From assembly GCA_016081115.2 (NCBI GenBank), contig JABTTQ020001090.1, forward strand, positions 1 to 64,000: 64,000 bases of DNA, in the 5' to 3' direction. Position numbers and translations under genes: made by a program. Origin of the DNA: Rehmannia glutinosa. Lineage: Eukaryota > Streptophyta > Magnoliopsida > Lamiales > Orobanchaceae. How positions within the stretch are numbered: the stretch's first letter is position 1; each line of letters begins with the position of its first letter. The notes beneath the pieces were generated by a model, which saw only the letters and a list, made by a program, of their open reading frames with translations, did no database searches and was not told where the DNA came from. Of this stretch, positions 1-11,396 are shown piece by piece.

Positions 1-62
1 CTCTCCTGTTGCATACCAAGCTTGTTTCATGCAGTTACTGAATCCAATCAAGTGTTGGTAGA

Positions 63-2795
63 TCACTTGTCCAACACTTGGCTAAGGGATGGATATCCCA
101 TTAGCCGATGAAGTGGGGAATTCGATGACGATTCGATTTCTGAGCTTCCTTTTCGCCATTTCGACAAAGGTACGACTGCTTCAACGGGTTCCAGCAAACT
201 CTCATTCTCGTCCCGAGGCTCCCTCAAGACAGATTTCATCTTTCTATCTTCAATCGGCTCATATGAACTGCCGGACGACATCTTTCTATTGTAGGAGTTC
301 CTCTCAATGACCGAACCCTCCCCTTCCGTAGAGCAAAACGAGCGCCCGTAATCATCAGAACACGATACAGTTTCGACGTGTCGGCCAGAGCTGGAACGAG
401 AAACTGGTTTCAGATTTCTCCGGCTGGTAGCACCGTTGTACTCGTCGGCCTCACTGGGTGGAGGGGCGGAAGCTTCTGGAACGTACGGAACTATATGCGT
501 TCCTCTCAGGAGCGAAAATCTCAGGACCTTCTTACAGGCGTTACACATTAGCCGATGGTATTTTTTCTTGAAGAGGAGAAAATCTGCAGGTAGATGCAGC
601 AGTTCAGAGCAATGATAACAAGCGACGACCGGGGCCCCACCAGCTACGGGCCGGAGATGTCTTTTCGCTGCATGATACTTCTCTTTCAAACGTAACCGCT
701 TTATCTCATCGTGCCTCTGGTCGTCAGATTTTGTCTCGTGGCCCCATAACGAGATTTCGGAGCTCGCGTAATGCTGTGGACTCGAGGAATTGCAGCAGCT
801 CTGATCAGAGTGGACCCCACGGTGACGGTTTTTACCGTGCATGGTGTGTGACGGCAACTGTGCCGAGTAGCGCCAGTCTTGGGGGCAGCAATGCAAACAA
901 GAGCAGCTAACTTGGTGTCTGTAATGTGGAGCCTCACCTGAAAAAGCCATTCTTGAGACGTTTTTCGCTTGATTATGACGTAGGGTATATCCGTGGGGAT
1001 GGTTCACATCTGAATATATTTCCCTTTCTGGTGTCAAGTGATCGTATTGAAACAAAGCGAACTTCCCGTCCACAGCTCCAGCCGGAAACCTTCTAACTTC
1101 AGGAAATTGCATCCTGTTGAGCTGATCTTTCAACTCACACACAGTTCTCAACAGTTCAATTCTATCAGGTTCCAAGTACGACGGCTTGACCGATGAATTG
1201 AAACCCGGACGCGGTGGAAGTGAACTGTGCCGATAACTTGTATGGGGATCTCTTGAAGCGAATGGTAACCTAGAAATACCCTCTTGTTTGTCGAGTCTCG
1301 TCCTATTTCTATTGTTTGCCAGGTTTTCCATTGCACGATGTGAGGAACTTGTTGCCCAATAACTCCTTTCCGGTTCACTGTTTTTTCCGAGCATATCTGC
1401 CGTGCTGATATCCACATCCTTATTCTTTCTCGAGGGACGTGAAATGTTTTCACGTATCTGATCATCAGTTCCGTCATAAGAAGATTCGCTACCATCATAA
1501 GCGTAATAGCTCTCGGTTTTCGGATAATTAGCCGTTCCCAATGTATCTACCGAGCTAACTCTTCCAAAATTACGGGTAGTCTCCCTGGAAAAACGATTCA
1601 GATGTTCGTTATCAGGAGATGAGAGGTAAAATGACACAAGGCTCTCTTTTGAGGGGCTTTGACAAGAAACAATAGAATCACCGATACTTGCATTCGTATT
1701 TTTTTCTCTTCTGAAGATAAGACGACCTTCAGTGCCATCATGTGCTTCAATGCTTTGTTCCGCTGATTGTGATACATTGTCATTTTCATCGGCAGGCTTA
1801 ATTTCTCCATTCTGATTAGTGAAACCAATCCGACTATTTTCATCATTTTCTGGCGGAACATAGTCGTCTTTTATCCCTTCTGGAAGTAAAACACTCTCTT
1901 TATCTTCATGCTCAGACAAAAAGTTGTCACTTTCTTGCAATACTCTGTTGTCTTGATGTAAGTGGCTCTTGTTGTGTTGTTCCACGAGTTCGCTCGCTTC
2001 TGGTGTATACACTTCGTCCTCGAGAGTATATTCACCAGAGCTAGGGAGTTCGTCTGAAAAGTTTCCGCCTCCAGTCCATTCCCCGTTGTCATCACGAAAT
2101 TCCTTATGGTATCTTTTGGAATTTCGGCCTAACGAGTTGTGTTTTGAAAAGTCGTAAGCTTCTATGGATAAATCTTCATTCGGAGGACAAGTAACCTCGG
2201 GAGAGCTAGAAAGGCCATTGGAGATGCTTCTGTCCTCACAAAGTTCCACACTGTCACCATTTTCATCTTTACATCTTATGTTGTCTTTGTCCAACGACGA
2301 TTCCACGTTAGGTGGACTTACGAAATCATTGTTTGAGCTTCTGGCTACTAAAACATCATCTTGTCGACTTTTCGAAACAGAATTTGTTTCTTGCGAGGAT
2401 AATTCAGCGCTGTTGGTCTCCACTTTCCGATTTTTAGCTGTGTATAGAGGGATTACAGAAAAATGTAAGTAATTTTCCAAAATCAGAAGCACCCCACCCC
2501 AAGTTTTTAGATTTTGATTAAATGAAGCAGAAACAAAAGCAGAAACAAAAGCAAAAACTGGCATTTCTGGAAACACTAAGAAGTGATTCTTTTCAGCTAA
2601 AAGCTAAGAATCACTTTTTTAATGTCTGCAAACACTCTTTAAAGATGAATGGTAGAAGTTGAAAACACTATTACCTTGGAGAACAGTGCCACATCCTCCA
2701 CATTTGTACAGTAGAACCTCTGGCAACTCTGCTAGAACCTGTCGGCATTTAGGACATCTAACAAATCGAACTTTCGTGCTAACTTGAGTAGTCAT
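63..2795 (-). CDS. EDR4-like zinc-ribbon protein (DUF3133 family), 2 exons
   Basis: Coding exons are 2675-2795 and 63-2437 on the minus strand; together they give 831 residues. Exon 1 ends CTCCAAG before gtaa, and exon 2 starts after cag and restores the frame. The N-terminus has a zinc ribbon, C14-x2-C17 and C32-x2-C35, inside CPKC and CGGC motifs. A second C-x2-C pair set (C647, C650, C672, C675) lies in the plant DUF3133 zinc-ribbon domain. The 600 residues between are Ser/Glu/Asp-rich and probably disordered. The C-terminus carries the SPLHRLMGY motif. This architecture is that of Arabidopsis ENHANCED DISEASE RESISTANCE 4, which is known to influence powdery-mildew resistance through EDR1 localisation; the same role here is inference. 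A 5'-UTR intron is likely, because the start codon sits about 50 bases below a good acceptor near 2843. Confidence 0.88.
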
Positions 2796-4320
2796 GTTTC
2801 ACTTCAATCAAACTGTGATAGTGACCAAATCACCGAATTCTGAGAGAAACCACAAACAGATAAATATAAGTTTCCAATGGGAGCAAAGCTATAATTTAAC
2901 CGAAAAATGAGGGAAATCAAATCATATACAAAGAAGTAGCAAAAAAACTACATTATATTTCCAAAACAATAATGCGTGTCTGCTAAATCACTTTAGCTCC
3001 AGGATTATTTAGCAGTAACACAATAATGATGACAGCTTATATACAAGTTTAACAAATGAAATAAGCATTATCCAGATCACCGGAATAAATGACATCTTCA
3101 GGAAAAACTAATGTTCTGTCATTAGATGAGCTAGAAAACAGGGAATGGAATGTAAGAAGATCACACAACCGAAATTCCATAATCTTCGACTACGTCATCA
3201 ATTAAGGTAATAAACTAAACTTGCACAGTTCTGTGAGAACAATGGTAGGAATAACGAATAATCATTATCAACTTCACTTCATGAGTGGATAGGAGACAAA
3301 GTCATAAGTTCGAAATCTTGAAACATTTTTCCCATTCCCTGTCCTAGGATGACCTAGAACACCATTCTTAGTTGTTTCCAGAGAAATAAGTGAAGTAATT
3401 AGGAAGGAGGCCAGCTTAAGATCCGGTTATAATGATCAAAAATTGAACCCACATGCTCTACACGCATGACACAACCACATATATTAAACCTATTATGGCC
3501 ACAGATTTGGAAAAATAACAGCTATTTTGTCTCTCGTACCTACATTCATTGGGAAAATGATGGAAAAAAGAATAGAACTTCAGTAAAATTGGAGCAGCAA
3601 CATCCATATTATACTTGCTTTAGATTTCAAACTTGAGAAAAATCTTGAAATTGGATCCAACTAAATTCTGGTAAAAAAACTCACCATTCTTCATATATGA
3701 ACCAAAGTTTAAACAACCCCACCAAATTCTTGAGCATGTATCACCAAAAAAAGCAGAAAAAGACAAAGATTGAACCTTTATTGTGCAATACAAATAATAA
3801 AGAGACAACACCTTATCCCAGTCCACCCCCCAAAAAATGAGAAGAAAATAAAATTTCTAAACTTTGCAGAAAAGCCAATCAGAACCCATTTCAGTGTAAA
3901 CAGATCCCATCAAACTGCAACTCATTAATCATCAAATATTTCATTGAAATTCAAAAAACCCATACCTTATTCTAGTGAATTCAACCACTACATATCAATC
4001 ACAATAAGAACTCTTCAGAAACCCATTTCTCTCCAAACACATATCCAAGAATACGAACGGTAAGAAGATCAAGAAACTATTTTTAAGCTATAAAAAGCAA
4101 GAAAAAGTGTCAAAAGTGAGGGAACAGACGAACCTAGTAAGAAATGGGGTCAAAGAAACTCATGAGGAAAAATCTTTTCTTTAACGCCAAGTATTTTGTT
4201 ATTATTTTCCACCACTCAAAACTTCTTCTCCTTCCTGGTATTTTACACCCACTCTCTCTCTCTCTCTCACACACAGAGAGAAATACGATTATGGTGGAGG
4301 TGAACTCTTCCTGCCGTGTT
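2796..4320 (-). promoter_or_regulatory. Probable 5' UTR, UTR intron and proximal promoter of the EDR4-like gene
   Basis: There is no coding signal in this 1.5 kb. On the minus strand a pyrimidine-rich tract ending tctctcag (near 2843) is a good acceptor just upstream of the start codon. This suggests that most of 2843 to about 4130 is a leader intron. A CT/CA microsatellite at 4252-4282 lies near the expected transcription start, as is common in plant leaders. The transcription start itself is not seen. Confidence 0.4.
4252..4282. repeat. CT/CA microsatellite
   Basis: A run of ctctctct followed by cacaca and gagaga. It is in the probable leader or promoter of the upstream minus-strand gene. 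Confidence 0.8.
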
Positions 4321-4648
4321 TGAGAAGCTCGCCAATTCCAAAAAGTTGAATTCTTGGGTCATTATTATGTGACTCCAAACACGCGCACACACTAATCTTG
4401 GTTTGCGAACAGAAAGAAACGCTATTTTCTTACTCGGCGCGTAGACTGTTAGTTGAGAGTCAAGCTACAAGAGCAACAACACACATTTGCACGACCACTG
4501 TTCTGTAGTATGGTTAAGTTTTACCAAGTCAATTTTAGTATTGTATTTCATTTTGTTCTTTTTATGTTTAAGGAAAAAAAAGGCTATTATATTTTCCTTC
4601 TATATTTATAGTTCTCAACTTCTCATTTTACATTTTAAATATAAATAT

Positions 4649-4915
4649 TGTTAGAGTGATTAAATATTTAAATGTTTTACTTCTCTAAAAATAAGTTTTC
4701 AGATGAGTTGGTCATTAAATATGGTCAATGTCAGGCCAAACGAAAGGTTCTGAGTTCAAACCTCACCGTCACCAATAAAAATGTTTCACGTGCTAGGCTT
4801 CATAAACAACCATGCACGTGAAGGGGCGTGTTAGAGTAATTAAATATTAAATTGTTCATATCTCTAAAAGGTTAAGCTTTAGATAAGGTGGTCATTCAAC
4901 AAATATTTAACACAG
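4649..4915. repeat. Small element with two direct repeats (TRIM-like)
   Basis: Two copies of a segment beginning gttagagtgattaaatatt (4649 onward) and gttagagtaattaaatatt (4829 onward) lie about 180 bases apart. Both continue through ctctaaaa to a ggtggtcatt/gttggtcatt motif. The segment between holds a line of G+C-richer sequence with cacgtg motifs. The layout resembles a terminal-repeat retrotransposon in miniature with very short LTRs. No target duplication was confirmed. Confidence 0.45.
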
Positions 4916-4999
4916 TTCGAAGAATATTTGATGTTGCTGCAAAAATTCACATATCACCTAAAGTTCCAACAAGAAAGACATATCTCCTAAAGTTCGAAC

Positions 5000-5960
5000 A
5001 AGAAAGTTCGGAGGGTAATTTTTTTCGAGTGGGGTCCAGCCTATAATACAAACAAACGTTAAAAGAGTCCGATGTAGCCTCGAAAAGCCTCTCCTAAGTT
5101 AGCAAGGGAACTTATAGATAATTGAAAAGGTCTCCAGTGGCGAGATCTTCTCAAGAATCCAACTCGATCCTCAGCTAGCCTGCAAAAGTCTAACCGGAGA
5201 GAACTCCGGCGTAAGCACTCCGACGATCAAGTTAGTAAAAGGGAAGAAGAGTAAAGAAAAGTGTATAAAATATAAAAGTTGAATAAAAATGCCAAGATCC
5301 TTTCATTTCTCACCTTCTCCCCCCTTTTATACCCAACCCATTTTGTATTTGATGTCCACGTGTCCAATCTGGATCGGGGGTCAAAACAAGGTAGGAAAAT
5401 GTGTCAGGTCGACAAAAAGAACTAGTCACATCCGTCAGGTCGACCCTGGGGATAGTTACTTCCTGTCGAATCAGCCTTCTTAGGATATTAATTACTTGCC
5501 AGGTCTTCCTCGCGGGGTATTTAATGCTCGCAGGTAGGACCTGACACTTAATAAATTCATGTCAAGTCATTCATATCTTTTAGTAACTTCCTGTCAGGTC
5601 GATCGAAGCTTTGGCATTTCCAGTCAAGTCAACCGTATCTTTTAGTAACTCTCTGTCAGCTCGGCCATATCTCCTAGTTACTCTCTGTCAGCTCGACCGT
5701 ACCTCTTAGTTACTCTCTGTCAGCTCCTCCAAAGCTCTTAGTACTCTGTCAGCTCGTCCAAAGCTCTTAGAACTCTATCAGGTCGTCCAAAGCTCTTAGT
5801 ACTCTCTGTCAGCTCGGCCATATCTCCTAGTTACTCTCTGTCAGGTCGGCCGTACCATCTAGTTACTCTGATCAGCTCGGTCATGTTCTTTTGTTATGAT
5901 CGCTCCTTTCATATGTACTTAGATACGCCGAATCAACTAGTCCCCCTACTCTCCTAGTTT
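5000..5960. mobile_element. LTR-retrotransposon-like remnant
   Basis: This stretch has no protein. It reads like the regulatory or leader part of a plant LTR element: a block rich in tccggcg and actccgacgatcaag, a TATA-like tataaaatataaaa near 5265-5280, then a C/T-rich tract and a tandem array. Ends and partner LTR were not found, so class and orientation are open. Confidence 0.35.
5570..5893. repeat. Short tandem array, about 30-35 bp unit
   Basis: The unit is roughly tagttactctctgtcagctc followed by a variable ggccatatctcc, gaccgtacctct or gtccaaagctct. About eight to nine imperfect copies run head to tail. Unit length varies by a few bases through small deletions. It sits inside the LTR-like remnant, as subterminal arrays often do. 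Confidence 0.8.
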
Positions 5961-6910
5961 GAGCGTAGATCTAAACTAGGTGGTATAAAATGACAGGTCT
6001 CCCTTGGATGTACCGAATCAATAATTTAACTGATTAGAGCTATGGGCTAAAATTGTATACTCAATATTACATTTAGTAGCTTAGCATGTATTTCTATAAT
6101 AAGAGCATTTAAAGCTTCAAGCTAATAGAATACTACGATCATTTAATGTTGTACCCAACATGCATCTATTGTTTCATTTACCTTATTTCATATGTTTTTT
6201 TTATTCCCGCACTGGCTATTACTGCGACGAGGCCCATTTGATTGTTTGACACATAGAGTCTCTGGATTTTGACGTCAACATATGATTTTAAGATTTATAA
6301 ATCATTTAATAGCTTTTATCCACTTTAATAAAAAAAAAAGAAAAGAAAAGGCAGCTAGCAGTGGTAGACTAGATCCATTCTTTCTGGTTAGGGAGGGAGG
6401 GTTTTTAAAATAAAATAGAAGTCATTTTTTAATTTATTTACAAATTATGGTGATTCTGTCTTTCTAAAACTAGATCATGCAACTATTAGAAGCTAGGGCA
6501 ACGTTTCAAGATTTTATCTATTTTAGGAAGGCTAAGGAATTCGGAAGGTAAGTAGTGTCAAAACTAGGAAAGTGGATAAGCATACTACATGCCATATATG
6601 TATTTGCACATTCTTTCCAACTAATTTTACTGCAATTTGGCTGTGTAAATTATTTCTCAAATTATCAACATTTATGTTGGTCATGCAACCACTGACTTGT
6701 GCAACAATATCTCTTTCCATCTCTGATTTTCTTGTAATTATTATTAAACCTATATTATATTTTAAATTATAGTGAGGAAAGTATTCATAAGTCTAATTGT
6801 TTATATGATCCAACTCACTTGAAAATCTATTTCTTGCAATTTGCATTAGTTTTTTTTATTAGATATAACAATTTCTTGATTATTAGTTTGTGTTACTACT
6901 TCAATTATTA
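5961..6910. other. AT-rich spacer, nothing recognised
   Basis: Short open frames here have no family resemblance and no splice context. No RNA gene or clear terminal repeats were seen. Confidence 0.5.
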
Positions 6911-6914
6911 ATAT

Positions 6915-8016
6915 GGGTAAAAATACTTTGTCATTCACACTTTGACGATTTCATAATTTTTTTTGTTACACTTTGGTATTTGAACTACACGCATTTCACA
7001 TTTTACCATATGGAACACCTCAATTAAAGAACTTTTTATAGTAATTTTATCATATGCATTACAAAATAATAATTTAACTTTTCAGTATTATGCTTAATAA
7101 TTCAAATTGAACGCATTAAACAATTTGAAATTAACAAAAAAATGCACATACAAGAGTTATATGTAAGACCCATGTGTTAGTGAAAAAAGATGTGTAGCCC
7201 CCCTTTCTCTCTCTAAATTTCTTTTTCTCCTCCTTCTCTCATCAAACCCTAAAAATCTTTTATCCCTCCCCCTCCCTTCCTCCCAGCCACAGCCCCCTTC
7301 CCCTCCCCCACTCCCTTCTCCTCCTCCTCCTCCCCTTATCCCCTCCTCTCCCCAACCATGTCTCATGATGGGCCAATGAAGGCGTATTTCTTATGTATTT
7401 CGGAGGTAATCGGATTTTCCGATCGTGAGTGGAGGCAAGTCGAAGGTTGGAGCTACATAGAGGAAAGTTGGAGCCGGGTAGGTGATGGGCTGCGGTTGTA
7501 GATCGGGTGAGGGAGAGGCTATTTTTTATTTTAGTTTTTTCTGTATTTTTTGTCTTTTTTTTCGTTTTTTTCTGTATTTTTTTGTGTCTTTATTTTACCG
7601 GTTGATTTGCGAAACTCGTAGGTGGTCAGTAATTTTTGTCTTGCAGTGCGTGATGTAGCTCATGCCCGGATTTGTTCGAGTTGGGTAGTCTCCTTTGAGG
7701 AGTGCCTTAATCCTCCTTTTGGAGGTGGTTTAGTTTCCTTTGGAGTGTTTAGTTTTCTTTAGTTTTGTGTTTTTTAGTTGTTTCTTGTTTTGCTCCCTCG
7801 AATTACGGTGGTTATACCTCTCGTATGGAGTTCTCCCCTTGACATGTATCAATGTATGTATGTTCAAGGTGACCATTTTGTCAGTTGACAGTGTAAGTTT
7901 TGTTGAATATTGAATATATTTCTATCATTTCGGAAAAAAAAAAAAAAAAAAAAAAAGACCCATGTGTCAAAGAGAAAAAAAAGGTCATGGTTTGGATCAC
8001 AACATATTTTTTCCCA
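6915..8016. mobile_element. Split copy of the 15.2-kb MITE family, interrupted by a retroposon
   Basis: The left end begins gggtaaaaatactttgtcat and the right end reads, in reverse complement, gggaaaaaatatgttgtgat. The left part then shares the ttgttacactttgg...tgaactacac pattern with the complete copy at 15231-15690. The middle is occupied by the poly(A) retroposon at 7178-7954. The right arm is short and degraded, so this call is tentative. Confidence 0.4.
7165..7967 (+). mobile_element. Poly(A) retroposon with 13-bp target duplication
   Basis: The 13-mer aagacccatgtgt occurs at 7165-7177 and again at 7955-7967. Between them lie 777 bases ending in an A-run of about 22 bases. This is the signature of LINE-mediated insertion. 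The body starts with a long CT-rich tract (7200-7335), passes through caaaccctaaaaa, and ends with a GT-rich 3' part (gtcagttgacagtgtaag) just before the tail. No open frame longer than noise is present. It could be a 5'-truncated LINE or a processed copy of a cellular transcript; the leader-like CT tract favours the latter. Confidence 0.75.
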
Positions 8017-8189
8017 CTATTATGTAAATAGAACTTTATAGGTACGTATTGCGGATTGGGGAGGGGTAGAAAAATAAGACAATTTAGAAAACGCCCTTTA
8101 TTTAAATTGTGCCATTAAGTTATTTTATTTTTTATTTTTTAAATTTTGCATTGTTTTTCTTTTACTACCTGATCGGCTTGTGATCAGGA

Positions 8190-8809
8190 CCTTTTTCTTT
8201 TTTTTTATATATTTTCATTTATTAAAAAAAAGAAAACTCGCCGAGGAAACAAAAGGTCAACTATGTCAAAAACTCGGCGTGGGATGACTGGCATTGACCG
8301 AAAGGTCTACAGCTGCCAGCTGTAAAATGCCACGTGTCGCTTCATGGCGCATAACACAGCTCGTATAGCTGAGAGCGATTTCACTTATGAAAAAATTTCT
8401 CCCTCGACGTGGGACCTACCTCAGTGATGACGGCTCGGCGAGCCATTATGCCACTGCGGGCCACAAAATTTAATGCGCCAGCCGACCACGCCGGTGGTTG
8501 TTGAGTGGGCCTGATGACACACGAAGTTTATCCAATCACTACGTGACATTTGGCAGAGAAATTTGATACGTCAGGTGACGCTGCTAGTGACGTGTGCTTT
8601 GCAAGTGTTTATTTCGTAGTTATCCAAATTTAGTGAGTTATCTTCCTGTTAGAATCGTAGGCATTTACGGGAAGGGTAAGGCCGTAAGGGGATCAGGACG
8701 GACGTAAAATTTGTTCTTGGAGGACAAAATCTAGGGGCGGCTTTGGGACTACAGTCTACAGAGATAGTGCCGCCGCATAGGAGGTCCTCCGGCGCGGCGA
8801 GGGCCTTCA

Positions 8810-8814
<5 letters not shown>
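8190..8814. other. G+C-richer repeat-like spacer
   Basis: Contrasts with its AT-rich surroundings and has several acgtg-type and ctcggcg motifs, but no open frame and no terminal repeats that I could match. Probably an old transposon fragment. Confidence 0.3.

Positions 8815-8844
<30 letters not shown>
8815..8844. repeat. TA microsatellite
   Basis: An uninterrupted (TA)n run of roughly 15 units, directly abutting the foldback element that begins at 8845. Confidence 0.9.
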
Positions 8845-8848
<4 letters not shown>

Positions 8849-9220
8849 CAATGGCGGAGATAGGGACCAATCCGGGCCTTGTCCCCCAACTTTTGTTTTT
8901 TCGAAAAAAAATTACTAGGTAAAATTTTTCAAATTTTTTTTTAGTTAATATTTATTTGCATTTTTAATTTTTTTATCTGGCTCACTCCAATTTCTTGTAT
9001 CGGTTTATCCCGTAATAATTCCAAGCTACGCTATTGTATTGTATTGTATGCAATACCGTAGCTAGAAATTATTACGGGTTGAATCGATATACTGGGGTAA
9101 AAGGTGATGTGAGCGACAAATCAAACAACTAAAAAATACACATAAATATTAACTAATTTTTTTTTTTAAAAAAAAGAGGGTTTCGGGGCCCGGATTGGCC
9201 TCCCACTATCTCCGCGATTG
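8845..9220. mobile_element. 376-bp foldback MITE
   Basis: The two halves are inverted copies. The left end caatcaatggcggagatag matches the reverse complement of the right end, caatcgcggagatag. Further in, ccaatccgggcc, the cccgtaataatt block and agctacg...tattgtatgcaatac pair across a small loop near 9045. TA flanks both sides. Transcription would give a hairpin with arms of about 180 bases. No coding capacity. The superfamily is not certain; a TA target suggests a Tc1/mariner-type element, but the tips are not the usual Stowaway ones. Confidence 0.75.
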
Positions 9221-9544
9221 TATATATATTATTTATTGCTCTAGACCTCTCGAAACCTTGCACCAGCTCTGGCAAAATCAAATCTAATATAAATAAAAAC
9301 AAAACATATAAGCTTTTATAACTAAATTACATGAAAATTTGGGGGGGGGGCAAGATATGTTGGTTTATATTTATATATACTATATTAAATAATATATTAT
9401 AGGGGTTCAATCGCAAGATGATGGAGGTGTTTGCCGCCACTAGCCCCCCCCTGTGTCCGTCTCTGAAGGAGACGGTGATATAAATATCATCCTCGTCCTA
9501 TACCTGGTTTTAGTACCAACGAGGATGGTTTTCCGCGGAAATTT

Positions 9545-9960
9545 TGACATCCCTAAAAATAAAGCATTACTTTTTATGGAAAAATATCATGTATAAGAAA
9601 AATTATTAAAATTACTTTTTATTAAAATAAAGTATCAATTCTTATGCAATTTTTTTTTAAACTTTAAAAAAATCACTTTTTATGGAAAAAGTATAACTTC
9701 TAATTAAAAAAATTATTTATATTAAAAAACATCACTTTTAAATTAAAATAATGCATAACTTCTTATTAAAAAAATACCACTTCTCATTATAGAAGTATCA
9801 TTTCTTATTAAAATAAATATTACTTTTATTTAGAAAACAAATAACTATCACTCTTTATGAAAAAATACTTTTTAATTAATTTTTTTTTCTATTTATACTA
9901 AAATAAAATATCACTTATTATGGAGAAAATATCACTTCTTATTAAAAGAATTTGAAAATT
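9545..9960. repeat. Degenerate AT-rich tandem repeat
   Basis: Many imperfect copies of a unit like tatcacttcttattaaaataaa run through this 400-bp stretch. Copies differ by base changes and small indels. No gene is present. Confidence 0.6.
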
Positions 9961-10466
9961 TCAATCATAATTTTCTCATAAACACTTGTAATATGTCACA
10001 TCCTCTAATCTTGTTGCAACATAATCTCTGACATTCTAACATGTAGATAACACCACCTCTACATATGATGAATCATTGTTCCTATAATCCTCAAAGTCGA
10101 CTAGGTTAGGAAGAAAAGGGTAAAACTCACACTATAAATACCCCATTTATGATGATAAAGAGGTTTTCTCTCTCTCCCTCTCTCTCTCCAAGTGATTAAA
10201 AAAAAAAACATCAAATTGATAAAGAAAGTGGTTTCCATAATCAGATGTGAAAATGGTAATTGTTAAAGGTGATGAACCATTTTATGAAGACTAAGAAAGT
10301 AAGACCCACCACTTACTTCCAGGAAGCTTCTAATCGGGCTTGACTTCTAAACACTTTTGATGACACAAAAAAAAAAAAAAAAAAGTGTCTGAAATTAATT
10401 AAAAAAATAAAGTGTCTGAAATTAATAGTTCTGCTATTCGGGAGACCTAGAATTTATTACTTTTAT

Positions 10467-10666
10467 GGATAATTACAAAAACTACCCATTTATCTTTCAA
10501 AATTACAATATCCCTACATTTGTTTATGTTTACAAACTACACCCTCAAGAGAAAGTGTTTGTTAGATAAAATGATAAATACAAATCTCAATGGGGTATTT
10601 GTTTGAAAGATAGTTAGAGTTTTTTGTAATTAGACTAAACCTCAGGGTAGTTTTTGTAATTAGCCC
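10467..10666. mobile_element. MITE, GGGATAATTACAAAA family (copy 1)
   Basis: Left end ggataattacaaaaactaccc; right end gtttttgtaattagccc in inverted orientation. Internal sub-repeats (tgtaattagactaaacctca) mirror the left arm, as in the other copies. Length is about 200 bases, with no coding capacity. Confidence 0.7.
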
Positions 10667-10760
10667 TTACATTTAAGGACATTTACTCCACATTAGAAGA
10701 TTAGGAGGAGAACTCAGGAAAAGAATGCTTCAGCTGTTCTTGCAATTGGAATAAATAAAA

Positions 10761-11050
10761 GGGATAATTACAAAAAGTACTCCAGAGGTTTGGCTTAACT
10801 ACAAAAAAACCCATCTAACTTCTAAAATTACAAAAAATACCTCTGAAGTTTGATCCAGTGTTAAAATTAAGGGGTAAACTGCAATATTTTTTATAAATAT
10901 GAAGGGGGATTTTGAATTTTTTTTTTGCTTATGAAGGGTTTAAATGTTAGACAAAATAAAACATTGGGGGTATCTTTTGTAATTTTGAAAGCTAGCTGGT
11001 TTTTTTTTGTAATTAGGTCAAACCTCAAGGGTATTTTTCGTAATTAACCC
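10761..11050. mobile_element. MITE, GGGATAATTACAAAA family (copy 2, full)
   Basis: Left tip gggataattacaaaaagtac; right tip gtatttttcgtaattaaccc. The subterminal agaggtttggcttaactac pairs with ggtcaaacctcaaggg. About 290 bases. It lies just downstream of the thioredoxin gene's 3' end. Confidence 0.75.
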
Positions 11051-11396
11051 TAAATGAAATGAAAATAGTAAACAAACAGTGCTGAACCTTTTTAAAGTAT
11101 AACACTGAGTCTAAGCCTCAGAAAGCAAAATTAATTATTGATTTTCCAATGAGGCATATGCATAATACAATCAGAATGAGTGCTCATCAATTTAATATAA
11201 CAACACATTTTAAATTTCTCACTTCTCGTATACTGTCCAAAAAAACAAAAGAACATTTTTGAGCACTTTGTTTTGGGCTGTAAGAGAGTTAGATAAGAAG
11301 CAAAATCTTACAAATCTCACAGGCTGAAATTCCTAACATAGCAAAAACCTTTTGAGTTTTAACATGATCTTGCAATTAGCAAACAAAATAGAGAAC

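Noticed and set aside
5570..5893. CRISPR-like repeat-spacer array
   Set aside because: Repeats are imperfect and contiguous with no unique spacers, in a plant genome.
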